The notes beneath the pieces are model-generated. The model saw only the letters and a list, made by a program, of their open reading frames with translations, ran no database searches and was not told the origin of the DNA. Made by a program: the position numbers and the translations under genes. This document shows, one piece after another, positions 16,071 through 27,000 of a stretch of DNA of 64,000 nucleotides (position 1 is the stretch's first letter; the number at the start of each line of letters is the position of its first letter). Origin of the DNA: Pseudomaricurvus hydrocarbonicus (GTDB lineage: Bacteria > Pseudomonadota > Gammaproteobacteria > Pseudomonadales > Cellvibrionaceae). The DNA lies in the NCBI RefSeq assembly GCF_011602365.1, contig NZ_JAAONZ010000018.1:62001-126000 (forward strand). The letters are read 5' to 3'.

Positions 16071-19000
16071 CTATCCTTCAAGCGGCAGGCCGGCGCTCAC
16101 AGGACTGGAGTCTTGATTAGCAACACCCTCAGCGTCGCCACGCTCACTGGCAAAATCATCATTACCGCTGTCATCAATCTCACCGGTGACCGCCAGAATA
16201 TTCTGCAGCAGGGTGTCTTCCTGATACGGTTTACCCAAATAGCGATTAACACCCAATGACAACGCTCGCTCGCGGTGTTTTTGACCGGTACGAGAGGTAA
16301 TCATAATGATTGGAATGTCTTTCAGGCGGCTGCTGGAGCGCATGTTTTTCGCCACCTCAAAACCGTCCATCCGCGGCATTTCAATATCCAGCAACATCAC
16401 GTCGGGCAGTTGATCCTGCAACATCACCAGGGCATCAGCCCCATCTTTAGCGGTGATGACTTCGTAGCCTTCGCGCTCCAGGAACCGGGTGGTCACCTTC
16501 CTTACGGTAACGGAATCATCCACCACCATCACCAGTTTGACCTGTTCTTTCACTTCCGCGACCTGCGGTTTCTGCAACACGTTGGCACCGGAACTGAGCA
16601 GTGCAGCGTCCTTGCGAACCATTGCATGCGGATCCAGAATCACCACCACACTACCATCACCCATCACCGTTGCACCGGAGACACCCTGGACCAAACCAAA
16701 TTGTGGTCCTAAACTTTTCACCACCACTTCGCGACTGCCCATCAGCATGTCGACCTGCATCGCGACAGCGTGTGGACCGGTACGCACCAGAACCACCGGC
16801 AGAGGCATCGCCTGACCTTCGAGCTTGGGCCTGGCATCACTGTGCAGTAAATTACCCATGTAATTTACTTTGTATTTTTCACCCGCGTACTCAAAGCGCG
16901 CCTGCTCGTCCTGATAATAATGTTCCAGCTCAAACGGACTGACGCGGACAATACCCTCGATGGCATTCAGTGGAACGGCGTAACGATCGTCACCGATACG
17001 AACCATCAGAGCGCGGTTGACCGATACCGTAAATGGTAAGCGGACGGTAAATTCCGTGCCCTCACCCCACCGGGAATTAATGCTGACCGCACCGCCAAGC
17101 TGCTTGATTTCGGAGTGCACGACGTCCATACCCACACCACGTCCCGAAATCTGGGTAACCGATTCTGCGGTACTGAAACCGGCGTGGAGGATAAACTGCA
17201 TGATTTCACGGTCAGTCAGCTTCGCCTCTGCGCTCATCAAACCGCGCTCAATGGCCTTGGCGCGTACTCGCTCCAGGTTAATCCCGCGACCATCATCAAT
17301 CAGCCGCAGAATAACATCGCCACCTTCACGACCGAGAGTCAGGACGATACGACCGGACTCCGGCTTGCCGGCAGCCATGCGCTGCTGAGGGGATTCGATA
17401 CCGTGATCGACCGCGTTTCGCAACATGTGCTCCAGAGGCGCCACCATGCGCTCCAACACCGTGCGGTCCATTTCACCTTCGACGTTGTCCAGCTCAAAAT
17501 TAACCCGTTTATCCAGTTCACTGGAGATCTGACGAACAATTCGGCGCAGACGTGGCACCATCCGGGAAAACGGCACCATGCGCGAGCGCATCAGGCCTTC
17601 CTGCAGATCGGTGTTAATGCGTGACTGCTGTAACAACAAAGTTTCCGTGTCACGGGTTTTGTCCTGCAGCGTCACTTTTAAGTCCATCAAATCCGATGCG
17701 GATTCGATCAGCGAGCGTGACAACTGCTGCAATTGGGAATAGCGGTCCATCTCCAGCGGATCAAAGTCATCCTGTTCCGCCATCTGTTCCTGACGGAACA
17801 GGATCTGGGCTTCCGTTTCAATGTCCAGGCGACGCAGCTGCTCTTGCAAACGCGCAATGGTCGCGTCCATTTCATCAATGGCATAGCCCAGCTCACTGAC
17901 CTGCTCTTCCATTCGGCCACGGCTGATCGAGGTTTCACCCGCGAGGTTGACCAGCTCTTCGAGCAATTCGGCAGATACCTTGACCACTTCCTGGGGTGCG
18001 TTGCGCTTAACCTGGAAAGGTGTCGCCAGCGCGCCACCTGCCGCAGCCACCTCTTTGGAGGTACCTGGTGGTAGCTGGAAGGTGTTGTCAGCCGGCGCCG
18101 TCGACACCTTGTTCATGGCGGCAACAACCTGCTCTGCGGCGCTGGAGACCAGGTGATTTGAGTCCAACCCCGAGTCCACAGTCTTGGACGGAGTTTCTGC
18201 GATAGTCCACTCAGTATTAGCGACCTGGGCTTCAGCAGGCGCTGCCGGTACGGACGGCTGCGCCACAGTCTCAGGCTGGAAGGTCAAAGCTTCTGACAAA
18301 TCCCCCTGCCCTGCCATACCGGCTTTAACCGCTTCAATGCTTTTCAGCAGTTGATCCTGATAGGCGTTCACCCGGACAAAAAAGTCTTGCGTAATGACAG
18401 CGTTTTCGGACAGATGGATCACGTCCGTTTCAAAATCGTGAGCGATGTTGCCCACCGCCGTCATTCCCGACAATCGCGCGCCGCCTTTCAGCGTATGCAA
18501 AGCGCGCTGCAGTTCTTCCGAGCAATCCATGCGGGACCAGTCTTCAGACCAATCGTGTACCGCCTGCTCAATGTCCTCCATCAGCTCATCGGCTTCTTCA
18601 AGGAAGATTTCAATAATTTCGGGATCAATGTCATCTTCGTCCGCGACATCATCCGCAGCCACGGTTCCTGTGGTTGGAAAAACGATTTCCGGTGCAACGG
18701 CTTCCGGCACGGCGTCGATAGCCCCGTCGCCATTGTCAGCAGGCATTGACGCCCCGGCTAACTCACCGGCAGTGCCGCCCGCATCGTTTACCTCAACGTT
18801 TGCCACATCAAGGGGCTCGCCCCAATCCAGGTCTGGCTCGGGGTATTCTTCAGACTGAGAGTCGTCAGCGACAACAGCCTCATTGCCCTCAAACGTCTCC
18901 CCAACTGCATAAGGTTCTGCAACCACCAGCGGCGCTGCTGCCAGATCTTCACTGACCAGCTCGTCAAGACCGCTCGCCAATTCACCATCCAGGGCGGCAT

Positions 19001-22000
19001 CGTCAACATCAGCACGGTACAAGCCGCTTGTCTCTGCACCCACAGGCAATGCTGATTCAGCTTCCAGGTGCTGTTGCAGCTGCTGCAATTGCAGGCCCAG
19101 AAGGTCATCCATCGGCTGCAGGTTTTGACCCGCAGCCACAGCATCCACCATATCCAGCAGTTTTTCGTGGGCGGTCAACAACGTCTGAAATTCTTCCGCG
19201 CTGACGGCACTGAGGTCGTCACCTGCCACTTGATAGACGGCGGCCAGCTGACGACTGATGAAGGACATCGGCAGCAGGTTGGCGTGCTCTGCACCTTTCG
19301 CCAAGGTATTCAGTTCACGGGAAATCAGATCGATTTTATCGGGTTGAGACGGTAACAGTTGCCACTGCGCAATGATGACATCGGCATCCAGCAGCAAATT
19401 CATCTCTTCTGCCATGAAGATGGACAGCAGCTTGGGATCAACGACTTTCTCTTCCCGTTGCTCATGCTGGCGAATCAGCGGCACCACAAACAGGTCGCGC
19501 AATTCCGCCACCCGCGCCAAAAACTGCGGCAGCTTGACGATGGTGGCCATCCCCTCTGAGCGAATCTGCGCCAGGGCTTGATGCGTATAAGTCACGCCAT
19601 CTTTGATCAGCTGTAAGATGTCGTCATTGATATTAACCTGATAGGTGCGCAGCTCTTTGGCAAAACGCTCCAGCGGCGTCGCCAGTTCAGCAATGTCATA
19701 GACATCTGCCATGTGCGAACTGCCTTTAAGGGTATGCAGGGCACGCTGCATCGCCTCGCTGGGCGGCGTATAAAGAGGTGCCGCCGCTTCCATCTCGGCA
19801 ATGAAATCTTCTACAACACTTAAATGGCCAATGGCTTCTGAACCAAAAATTTCCCACAGGATCGCATTGGATTCGCCACTGTCATCATCTTCGTCGCTGC
19901 CGGCACCAAAACCGGCGCCATCATCCAGGCCAACGCTGTCGGAGTCAGCTACAGTGGCTGCGTTAAACGCAGACGGGCTCGGCTGCGCATAAAATGCAGC
20001 CTGATCGCGGTCCGCGTCGGCAAGGTCATTCGAGCTCGTGTCCGACGGAGCCAGTAAAGATTCTGTCGCCAGCTCTTCCAGTACGGGAATATCGTCAACC
20101 GTCAGCGCGATACTCTCTGACGCCCTTTCAGGCTCAGTCACGGCGAGGTTAACACCCTCAACCTGAGCATTAAGCGGCTCAAACTGCTCTTCTGGCAAGT
20201 CGGCAACGGTATCCGAACGATCGACGCTTTCCTCTTCAAGGATTGGCGCTGTATTGACAGGGGCGTCGAAGACCGGCGTGTCATCAGCCGTTGTCGGCGC
20301 CGCCGAGCTTGCCGAGTACCCCTGAAGGTCGGCCAGCAAGGCCTCGGGGTCATGGCCCAGGCCAATGCTCTCCGCCCAGGCCGACAGTTGTTCTGAGTAC
20401 TGTGGATTGGGGTTTGGCTGTTTGTGTTCAAAGGCGTGAATAAACTCAGGCAACACCGCCCGCACACAGGTGATCAAGGTCACCTGCACGGCGTGAGGGG
20501 CAATCACCCCATCGCGAATCCGGTTCAGCATGTTCTCAACCGACCAGGCCAGCTCACCAATGTCATTGGCTCCAACCATGCGGCCGCTGCCTTTGAGGGT
20601 ATGGAAAGCTCGGCGAAACTCGTTCAGAGAGTCTTTATCATCGAAGTTTTCCGACCAAAGCGGGAAGAACTCATCGATGGCTTCCAACACTTCGCCCGCT
20701 TCTTCAACGAAGATTTCCAGAATTTCATCATCGATATCATCTTCTGCTTCTTCGCGGCGGTCGGCCGCAGCAGCGCCACCCACCGAAGCCTGCGCTTCGG
20801 CAGAGTTCGAAATCACAGCCTCATCGAGTTTAACCGCGCCTTGAAGCGACTCACTATCCGTCGTCGCAGTCAGTGTATCGATTGCTCCATCAGCCGCATT
20901 GGCTGGCTCTTCAACGGTACCAGGGGACTCTTCAGCGGCATTGGGGGAGTCTTCAACGACATTGCGAGAGTCTTCAACGACATTGCGAGAGTCTTCAACG
21001 ACATTGCGAGAGTCTTCAACGACATTGCGAGAGTCTTCAACGACATTGCGAGAGTCTTCCACAACATCGAGAGAGCCTTCAGCGGCATCGAGAGCATCAT
21101 CAACATTACTGGAGGAAGCATCAGCTGCCCGGAAAGAGTCATCAGCATCACTGACCGAAGCCTCAACCGGCTCGTCATCAACTGCATCGGCCGGCTCATC
21201 TCCGACCGTCTGATGTTCAACCGGCAACGCATCAATCGCGACATTTTCCACCGCGGCCATTTTTTCCAGAACACTGGCGGCATTAGCGGTACTGGCACTA
21301 TTGCTGGCGACAGGCGCCGCACTGCGTGCAGCATCTGTCACACCGTAACCGAGCGAGGCAATACTCTCTTCGGCCAGGCTTAACAGGACATCGTCGTCAT
21401 CTTCCCGGTCCCCACTGAGGCGCTCCAGAAAGTATTCCACACTGGCAATGGCATCGGCCAGGGTATCCAGCGCGCTCCATTCCGGAGAGATTTCCTTGGT
21501 CAGTAATTCTTCCTGAATATAACGACTACAGCCCTGTAAAACAGCGGCAGGACGCGCCAAAGGAATGATCGCCAAGCCACCGCGAATCTCCTCCAGTTGC
21601 TGGGGAACGTTGGTCAGATGTGTTTTATTCCACTGGGAAGCGATGTATTCAATAATCGCATCTTTGGCCAGTTCCAGACCGTTTCTGGCTTCACTCAGGA
21701 CGGTTTCCTGTGCCCGATTCAACTGTACCTGCTGGGAGTTCTGGGCCGTGGATGCCGATCTGTGGTTACCGTTGCTGGCCAGCGCTTCCAGGTGTTGCTC
21801 AATCGCCAAAATTTCATCGGCAACCGTCATCAACAGCTCATTGCTGACGCCCCCCTGACTGCTGGCGGCCTCCAGGTTTTCGATTTGCAATAAGATTTGC
21901 TTGCGCAAGTCGCCAACACTCAACACCGCCAGCGTATCCGCAACCCGTTTCATCACCGGAAGAGCTTCGCTGATCAGGGTGTCATCATTACCTGACAGCC

Positions 22001-23012
22001 CATCATCAAGCGCTTCTTTAATGATGGCTAATTCGTCATTCAGGGCGTTCACGACCGTGCGCATGGTTTCGGGGTCTGGGCCCGACAACATGGTGCCAGA
22101 TGCATCGGTCGGAAGCTGTTCCGGCAACGCCTCATCCAGCGCATAATCGCGGCGCAAACGTTCAATACGCGAACTGTTAACCTGGCTGCGAGCCACGTAA
22201 TACAACAGGTTTTTAATTAACTCTTCACGGGTATAGCTGTTGAGAGCTTTCACCCCATGCTCGGCCAACAAACGAATTTCTTTGTCCAGCTGACGCAACA
22301 GCGTTTTAACCGAAACACTGATTTCTATCTGTTCGTCGGTCAGCCCCTCAACAACCGCCTGGGCAATGTCCCAAAGCGGTTGGCGACCCGTGCCCGCAGT
22401 CAAGGTGTGGAGACGGGTAAATACTTTTTGCAGATACTGAAGATTTTCGTCAACTTTTACGCCACGAATCACACCGGCTGCGGCGTATTGATACATCTGA
22501 CGAAGCTTTTCCAACACCGCTTTAAACTGAGCCGGGTTGGCCTGGGCAGGACTTTTCTCACCCATAATTTTTTTGGCGGCACTCAGATCCGGGCTAAAAA
22601 ACTGACTTTCTGACAGCAGGCTGGAGCCACGCGCCGCACGCAAATCGTTAAGAATGGGCAACAGCGTACCCGGGTCATCGTTGCGTTTGGCCTTAATCTG
22701 ATCAAGGTAAAGTGGCAGCTGCAAGATGGCTCGCATCAGCACTTCATGGGCTTCACCCTGGTTGCTCACATCTCCGTTCATCAAGGCCTGGGCAACGGCT
22801 TCCATTTCTTCGGCCAGCAAAGCGGCGCCAAAAAACTCCACCATTTGCAAGCTGCCATGCACCTGGTGGATATGCGTCAAACAAAAGCGAATACGGGTGG
22901 AATCCTGTGGGTTCTCCACATAAGCTTCCAGCGATTGACGTGCCTGTTTCAGCGTTTCGTCAATTTCACCGATAACCCAGTCTAAGGCTGCAAAATTACG
23001 GTTATCTGCCAT
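16071..23012 (-). CDS. chpA: Giant hybrid chemosensory kinase ChpA (PilL)
   Basis: This 2313-residue protein is the CheA-type kinase for type IV pilus motility. The N-terminus is FimL-like with a histidine phosphotransfer-type His52 (HIHQVHGSLQMV). Three canonical Hpt domains carry HTLKG at about residues 804, 1093 and 1506. Then come a dimerisation helix, a histidine-kinase ATPase domain with an N-box near 1860 (MLRNAVDHGIES) and GRGVGMDVV near 1960, a CheW-like domain (about 1990-2130), and a receiver domain from about 2155 with phospho-Asp near 2204 (MLLDIEMPRMDG). Long acidic Ala/Asp/Val linkers separate the Hpt domains. One holds a 7-residue repeat at about 640-703. It lies between pilK and chpB. 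Confidence 0.95.
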   Translation of the reverse strand: MADNRNFAALDWVIGEIDETLKQARQSLEAYVENPQDSTRIRFCLTHIHQVHGSLQMVEFFGAALLAEEMEAVAQALMNGDVSNQGEAHEVLMRAILQLPLYLDQIKAKRNDDPGTLLPILNDLRAARGSSLLSESQFFSPDLSAAKKIMGEKSPAQANPAQFKAVLEKLRQMYQYAAAGVIRGVKVDENLQYLQKVFTRLHTLTAGTGRQPLWDIAQAVVEGLTDEQIEISVSVKTLLRQLDKEIRLLAEHGVKALNSYTREELIKNLLYYVARSQVNSSRIERLRRDYALDEALPEQLPTDASGTMLSGPDPETMRTVVNALNDELAIIKEALDDGLSGNDDTLISEALPVMKRVADTLAVLSVGDLRKQILLQIENLEAASSQGGVSNELLMTVADEILAIEQHLEALASNGNHRSASTAQNSQQVQLNRAQETVLSEARNGLELAKDAIIEYIASQWNKTHLTNVPQQLEEIRGGLAIIPLARPAAVLQGCSRYIQEELLTKEISPEWSALDTLADAIASVEYFLERLSGDREDDDDVLLSLAEESIASLGYGVTDAARSAAPVASNSASTANAASVLEKMAAVENVAIDALPVEHQTVGDEPADAVDDEPVEASVSDADDSFRAADASSSNVDDALDAAEGSLDVVEDSRNVVEDSRNVVEDSRNVVEDSRNVVEDSRNVVEDSPNAAEESPGTVEEPANAADGAIDTLTATTDSESLQGAVKLDEAVISNSAEAQASVGGAAAADRREEAEDDIDDEILEIFVEEAGEVLEAIDEFFPLWSENFDDKDSLNEFRRAFHTLKGSGRMVGANDIGELAWSVENMLNRIRDGVIAPHAVQVTLITCVRAVLPEFIHAFEHKQPNPNPQYSEQLSAWAESIGLGHDPEALLADLQGYSASSAAPTTADDTPVFDAPVNTAPILEEESVDRSDTVADLPEEQFEPLNAQVEGVNLAVTEPERASESIALTVDDIPVLEELATESLLAPSDTSSNDLADADRDQAAFYAQPSPSAFNAATVADSDSVGLDDGAGFGAGSDEDDDSGESNAILWEIFGSEAIGHLSVVEDFIAEMEAAAPLYTPPSEAMQRALHTLKGSSHMADVYDIAELATPLERFAKELRTYQVNINDDILQLIKDGVTYTHQALAQIRSEGMATIVKLPQFLARVAELRDLFVVPLIRQHEQREEKVVDPKLLSIFMAEEMNLLLDADVIIAQWQLLPSQPDKIDLISRELNTLAKGAEHANLLPMSFISRQLAAVYQVAGDDLSAVSAEEFQTLLTAHEKLLDMVDAVAAGQNLQPMDDLLGLQLQQLQQHLEAESALPVGAETSGLYRADVDDAALDGELASGLDELVSEDLAAAPLVVAEPYAVGETFEGNEAVVADDSQSEEYPEPDLDWGEPLDVANVEVNDAGGTAGELAGASMPADNGDGAIDAVPEAVAPEIVFPTTGTVAADDVADEDDIDPEIIEIFLEEADELMEDIEQAVHDWSEDWSRMDCSEELQRALHTLKGGARLSGMTAVGNIAHDFETDVIHLSENAVITQDFFVRVNAYQDQLLKSIEAVKAGMAGQGDLSEALTFQPETVAQPSVPAAPAEAQVANTEWTIAETPSKTVDSGLDSNHLVSSAAEQVVAAMNKVSTAPADNTFQLPPGTSKEVAAAGGALATPFQVKRNAPQEVVKVSAELLEELVNLAGETSISRGRMEEQVSELGYAIDEMDATIARLQEQLRRLDIETEAQILFRQEQMAEQDDFDPLEMDRYSQLQQLSRSLIESASDLMDLKVTLQDKTRDTETLLLQQSRINTDLQEGLMRSRMVPFSRMVPRLRRIVRQISSELDKRVNFELDNVEGEMDRTVLERMVAPLEHMLRNAVDHGIESPQQRMAAGKPESGRIVLTLGREGGDVILRLIDDGRGINLERVRAKAIERGLMSAEAKLTDREIMQFILHAGFSTAESVTQISGRGVGMDVVHSEIKQLGGAVSINSRWGEGTEFTVRLPFTVSVNRALMVRIGDDRYAVPLNAIEGIVRVSPFELEHYYQDEQARFEYAGEKYKVNYMGNLLHSDARPKLEGQAMPLPVVLVRTGPHAVAMQVDMLMGSREVVVKSLGPQFGLVQGVSGATVMGDGSVVVILDPHAMVRKDAALLSSGANVLQKPQVAEVKEQVKLVMVVDDSVTVRKVTTRFLEREGYEVITAKDGADALVMLQDQLPDVMLLDIEMPRMDGFEVAKNMRSSSRLKDIPIIMITSRTGQKHRERALSLGVNRYLGKPYQEDTLLQNILAVTGEIDDSGNDDFASERGDAEGVANQDSSPVSAGLPLEG
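20905..21093 (-). repeat. 21-bp tandem repeat inside chpA
   Basis: Nine 21-bp units, five of them (20947-21051) identical, encode a 7-residue repeat based on VVEDSRN in the linker before the first canonical Hpt domain. The flanking units are diverged. Copy number can change by whole units without breaking the frame, so linker length probably varies between strains. Confidence 0.93.
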
Positions 23013-23066
23013 CGTCAGGCATCCCCTTGATTATTCTTTTTTGTCTGACAGAGCATTCTATTGTGA

Positions 23067-23921
23067 TCATATATGAACATAAGCCTGCACGCGCTCATCC
23101 GCGACTCGTTGTAATTTGGGGTGTGTCCAATCAACCACTTCGCCCAAACCAATCATTAAAATACCACCAGGCTTAAGCCGAGCCGCCAGTTCATTGAGGA
23201 TTTCACGCCGTCGCCAGCGCCGAAAATAAATCAGAACATTCTGACAGAAAATAATATCCATTTTTACGAGAGGCATTTCACTCACTTTCATGACATTGCC
23301 GTGGGAGAAACACACTCGATCCCTGAGCTTATCAATAACCCGATAGGTTTCCCGCTCTTCATCAACGATTTTGAAGTAGCGCGCCCGCTCATCGGGGGCC
23401 ACCGGCTCCAGTTTGCGTTTTACATACACACCTTCACGGGCATGCTGCAACGCCGGCTGGCTGATATCGGTAGCGGTTATGCCGTGATAAGGCTCCAGTC
23501 CGGCCAATTCAAAACAGTCATTGATAACCATCGACAGGGAGTAGGGCTCTTCACCGGTCGCACAACCCAGACTCCAGACCTCAAAGCTGTCATCCAGGCT
23601 CTGGTTATTGATGCGATTTTGTAAAAACCGACGAACGAATTCGATGGATTCACGGTGGCGAAAAAAGCTGGTCTCTTTCACCACCAGGCGATCTACCAGA
23701 ATCGACCACTCCACCATGCCCTGCATACCAGCTGACACCTGGCCGTAGTACTGGGTGTAATGCTTAATACCCAGTTCACGCATACGGCGCGACAACTGAA
23801 TCTGAAGAAAGCCCCGCTGGTGCGCTGACACCTGAACTCCAGTGCGAGCTTCCAGCAACTTGTTCCATTGCTCGAACTGTAAGTCAGACAATTCCGGAGC
23901 TGTTTGCAGTGACCACGCCAT
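23067..23921 (-). CDS. pilK: CheR-type chemoreceptor methyltransferase PilK
   Basis: PilK uses SAM to methylate glutamates on PilJ. The 284-residue protein has the CheR N-terminal helices (about 15-80, with LSRRMRELGIKHYTQYY), the TSFFRH motif, SAM motif SLGCATGEEPYSLSMV, and the late VKMDIIFCQNVLIYF. No tetratricopeptide or other C-terminal domain is added. It lies between pilJ and chpA with short gaps (22 and 54 bp), in conserved Pil-Chp order. Confidence 0.92.
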   Translation of the reverse strand: MAWSLQTAPELSDLQFEQWNKLLEARTGVQVSAHQRGFLQIQLSRRMRELGIKHYTQYYGQVSAGMQGMVEWSILVDRLVVKETSFFRHRESIEFVRRFLQNRINNQSLDDSFEVWSLGCATGEEPYSLSMVINDCFELAGLEPYHGITATDISQPALQHAREGVYVKRKLEPVAPDERARYFKIVDEERETYRVIDKLRDRVCFSHGNVMKVSEMPLVKMDIIFCQNVLIYFRRWRRREILNELAARLKPGGILMIGLGEVVDWTHPKLQRVADERVQAYVHI

Positions 23922-23943
23922 GCCTCAACCGTTCTCGCTCACA

Positions 23944-26199
23944 TCAAACCGTTGATTTTTTTTCGTCGTATTCTTCGCTATCAAGAAAATCTTCTGGCAA
24001 GTCAAAATTCTCGGTGTCATCAGCGCCTTCAGACAAATCCATGCTCATGGAATCAGACAAAGCGAGCTCTTCCGCGTCAAACTCTCCAGACTCCGCGTTA
24101 GAGCCAAAGCTGTTATCCGCAGCAAACCCGCCGGCCTCGTCCATTAACGGTGCCTTAGGCATCACAGAGCTGTCATTGCTGGCTTCTTCTGGCAGCGTAA
24201 AACCGGCTACCGACTGGCGCAGATCCTGTGCCATGTCCGCCAGGTTACCAATCGATTCTGCCGTCGCCGCAGTACCCGAGGAGGTCTGTGAGGTAATTTC
24301 CTGAATAACGTTCATCGTGTTGGAAATGTGCCCCGCAGAGGAAGCCTGCTGACGTGCAGCGTTGGAGATGTTCTGAATCAAGTCTGCCAGACTGGCGGAT
24401 ACGCCCTCAATTTCTTCCAGTGCCACACCCGCATCCTGTGCCAGGCGAGCCCCGCGAACAACTTCCGAGGTGGTTTGCTCCATTGAGATAACCGCTTCGT
24501 TGGTATCGTTCTGAATGGTTTTAACCAGCGCCTCAATCTGCTTGGTTGCCGCCGCTGAACGCTCTGCAAGACGCTGTACCTCATCCGCAACCACCGCAAA
24601 GCCTCGACCGGCGTCACCCGCCATCGATGCCTGAATAGCCGCGTTAAGTGCAAGAATGTTGGTTTGGTCTGCAATGTCGTTAATCAGAGATACAATGTCT
24701 CCAATCTCCTGGGACGACTCACCCAGACGCTTAATCCGCTTGGAGGTATCCTGAATCTGTTCACGAATGGTATCCATCCCGTGAATCGTATTCTGTACCA
24801 CTTTAGAACCGTTGTTAGCGATCGATACTGACCGCTCCGCAACCGCGGCCGATTCCGCGGCGTTGGCGGATACCTGGTCAATGGTGACAGCCATTTCGTT
24901 CACCGCCGCCGATGCTCCGGCAATTTCCTGCGCCTGGTGCTCAGAAGCCTCTGCCAGGTGCAACGCCGTTTGCTGGGTGTCCTGTGCCGCAGACGATACA
25001 TTCACTGCCGTTTCGTTGATTCGGGAAACCAGAACCCGCAGTTGGTCAATGGTGTAGTTAACCGAGTCAGCAATCGCCCCGGTGAAATCCTCAGTTACCG
25101 TGGCCGTGGTGGTCAAGTCACCGTCTGCCAGGTCAGCAAGCTCATCCAGCAGTCGCAAAATTGCACTCTGGTTTCGCTCATTGGTTTGTGCCGTTTCATC
25201 CAGACGACGGCTGGTGCCGCTATAGATCTGATACGCCAGCAACAACAGACAGAGAACAACCACCCCGCCCAGGATCAGGGAGGTCATGTTGTTAGGTTGA
25301 CGCTCTTCAGACAACTGATCAATACCGTCAGACAGCGCACTCAGGGCTTCCAGCAATACAGGTCCGTCATCAAGCAGCTCGTCCGCAGCTTTACGGGCTT
25401 TAAACAGCGCAGGAGACGCTTCAAAGATTTCCCGAACAGAGGAGCTTACAAATTCAAACAAATCCCCAATTTCAGTCAGGGACTCCACCGCGTCTGCATC
25501 AGTTACGCGAGAAATACTCATGGCGGCATCACCACCTTTCATCCCCTGCAGAACTTTACCGAACAAGTTAGCATCGAGGTTGAACTGGTCAGCGGCTTTA
25601 TCAGCATCGCCACCACCACGCAGCATTTTATCGATATTTCGACCGATACGCTCAGCACGCCAGGACTGCATCTGGGCTACCGCCACCTGATCCGCCGGTG
25701 CGTTGTTTTCCAGCAGAATCTCAACAATATAGTTGTGCTCTGCCTGCAGCTCAGGAAGTGATTCGTTCAGGGTTGTCGCCACGTCATTCAGGAAGATGAT
25801 CGTGTCCTTGTTGGTAATAATGGTATTGGCAGCAGTGCTCACTCGTTGCCAGACACCGGTATACCCCCCGATTTCTTCAGCCAATGCTGTGCGCATCGAC
25901 GAGTCGCTGGAGCGCAGTTTCTTCCAGGCCGCGTCCATACTGCTGAGCACACTTTGCAGTTCTACAAAGGCCTCTTCGTTACCGGACGTGGATTCCCGAG
26001 ACAGCGCTGTAACACGATAGGACAGAGCTCGCAGTTCTGCAGTGGTCTGCAGGTATTGCTGATCTCGACTCTCATCTCGCTGAACCATGATGACACTGGC
26101 TACCGTTGCCACCAATGCCAAAAACAAGGCGACAACCAGAACCGTCATGGTTCTGTTCACCCCAATGGCAGCGAAAAGATTTCTGGACTGAATTTTCAT
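23944..26199 (-). CDS. pilJ: Methyl-accepting chemotaxis protein PilJ
   Basis: PilJ is the inner-membrane receptor of the Pil-Chp pathway. The 751-residue protein has a first membrane segment at about 17-38 ([20 protein letters not shown]) and a large periplasmic helical region to about residue 300. A second membrane segment ([20 protein letters not shown]) follows, then a HAMP-like stretch and a long cytoplasmic coiled coil. The signalling tip reads [18 protein letters not shown] then [15 protein letters not shown]. The C-terminus is a strongly acidic tail of about 60 residues. Length is somewhat above the Pseudomonas protein because of this tail. Confidence 0.95.
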   Translation of the reverse strand: MKIQSRNLFAAIGVNRTMTVLVVALFLALVATVASVIMVQRDESRDQQYLQTTAELRALSYRVTALSRESTSGNEEAFVELQSVLSSMDAAWKKLRSSDSSMRTALAEEIGGYTGVWQRVSTAANTIITNKDTIIFLNDVATTLNESLPELQAEHNYIVEILLENNAPADQVAVAQMQSWRAERIGRNIDKMLRGGGDADKAADQFNLDANLFGKVLQGMKGGDAAMSISRVTDADAVESLTEIGDLFEFVSSSVREIFEASPALFKARKAADELLDDGPVLLEALSALSDGIDQLSEERQPNNMTSLILGGVVVLCLLLLAYQIYSGTSRRLDETAQTNERNQSAILRLLDELADLADGDLTTTATVTEDFTGAIADSVNYTIDQLRVLVSRINETAVNVSSAAQDTQQTALHLAEASEHQAQEIAGASAAVNEMAVTIDQVSANAAESAAVAERSVSIANNGSKVVQNTIHGMDTIREQIQDTSKRIKRLGESSQEIGDIVSLINDIADQTNILALNAAIQASMAGDAGRGFAVVADEVQRLAERSAAATKQIEALVKTIQNDTNEAVISMEQTTSEVVRGARLAQDAGVALEEIEGVSASLADLIQNISNAARQQASSAGHISNTMNVIQEITSQTSSGTAATAESIGNLADMAQDLRQSVAGFTLPEEASNDSSVMPKAPLMDEAGGFAADNSFGSNAESGEFDAEELALSDSMSMDLSEGADDTENFDLPEDFLDSEEYDEKKSTV

Positions 26200-26389
26200 G
26201 CTACGCGCTCCTGACCGACGTTGCGTTTTTTAACCCGAAGTTTCAAGACATGTGATAAAGACATGAGAGCTTAATGACACAGTACTCTCCTGAAAGTACT
26301 GCCCCAAGCTCCAACCTTTCTACCGCGGGCTTAATTTCTAATGACTGCCATTGCTGAAAGTCAGTATTGTTGGTTGTAATTATTTCAAC

Positions 26390-26983
26390 TCAATTTTGAG
26401 CTGCATTAAGAAACTGTGCGTCTGCACTGAGTTTGGCCGGACTGAATACCGTCCACTCTACCCCGTCATTCAGGTAGCAACCCTCACTGAAGGTCGCGGC
26501 CTGTGGATGCTCGTTGCTCACTTCGGAAGTGTAAGTATCGACCGGGAAGTGCTGCATCCCGAACACCTGATCCACCAGTACTCCGGTGTACAGGTCCTCG
26601 TTCTCCAGCACTAAAATACGTTGTTGTTTACGCGAAGAGTTGATGCGATCGCCAAAAAAAACGGCTAGATCACAGACAGGAAGAAGGCGACCACGTACAT
26701 TAGCCACACCTCTGACCCACGGCTGAACACCGGGCAAACGGGTATAGTGAGGCACTTCCAGCATCTCACTCACTTCGCCCATAGGGGCCACAAAACGACG
26801 CCCCAGCAACTCAAAGCCGACACCGCTCCAATGCGGCTTGATGTCTACCTGAGACGGCAAGCCTTTGGCTGAGCGGCGGCTCTGCAGGGCAAGATTCACC
26901 AGTGTCTGAAAAGCCTGCTGTGTTTTGGCAGCCGACGGGGTGTCTGACTCCGGACTACCCGATCCGTTCTGATCATCTGACAT
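26390..26983 (-). CDS. pilI: CheW-like adaptor PilI
   Basis: PilI couples the receptor PilJ to the kinase ChpA. The 197-residue protein is a CheW domain with FVAPMGEVSEMLEVPHYTRLPG, WVRGVANVRGRLLPVCDLAVFFG and LVLENEDLYTGVLVDQVFGM, the standard core motifs. A polar N-terminal extension of about 30 residues precedes it. It lies 17 bp downstream of pilH and 190 bp upstream of pilJ on the minus strand. Confidence 0.92.
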   Translation of the reverse strand: MSDDQNGSGSPESDTPSAAKTQQAFQTLVNLALQSRRSAKGLPSQVDIKPHWSGVGFELLGRRFVAPMGEVSEMLEVPHYTRLPGVQPWVRGVANVRGRLLPVCDLAVFFGDRINSSRKQQRILVLENEDLYTGVLVDQVFGMQHFPVDTYTSEVSNEHPQAATFSEGCYLNDGVEWTVFSPAKLSADAQFLNAAQN

Positions 26984-27000
26984 AAATGGCGCTTTCCGGC

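Noticed and set aside
20424-21383. 319-codon plus-strand frame across the chpA repeat
   Set aside because: Its regular sequence (ARVFNDI units) merely reflects the 21-bp chpA repeat read in antisense.
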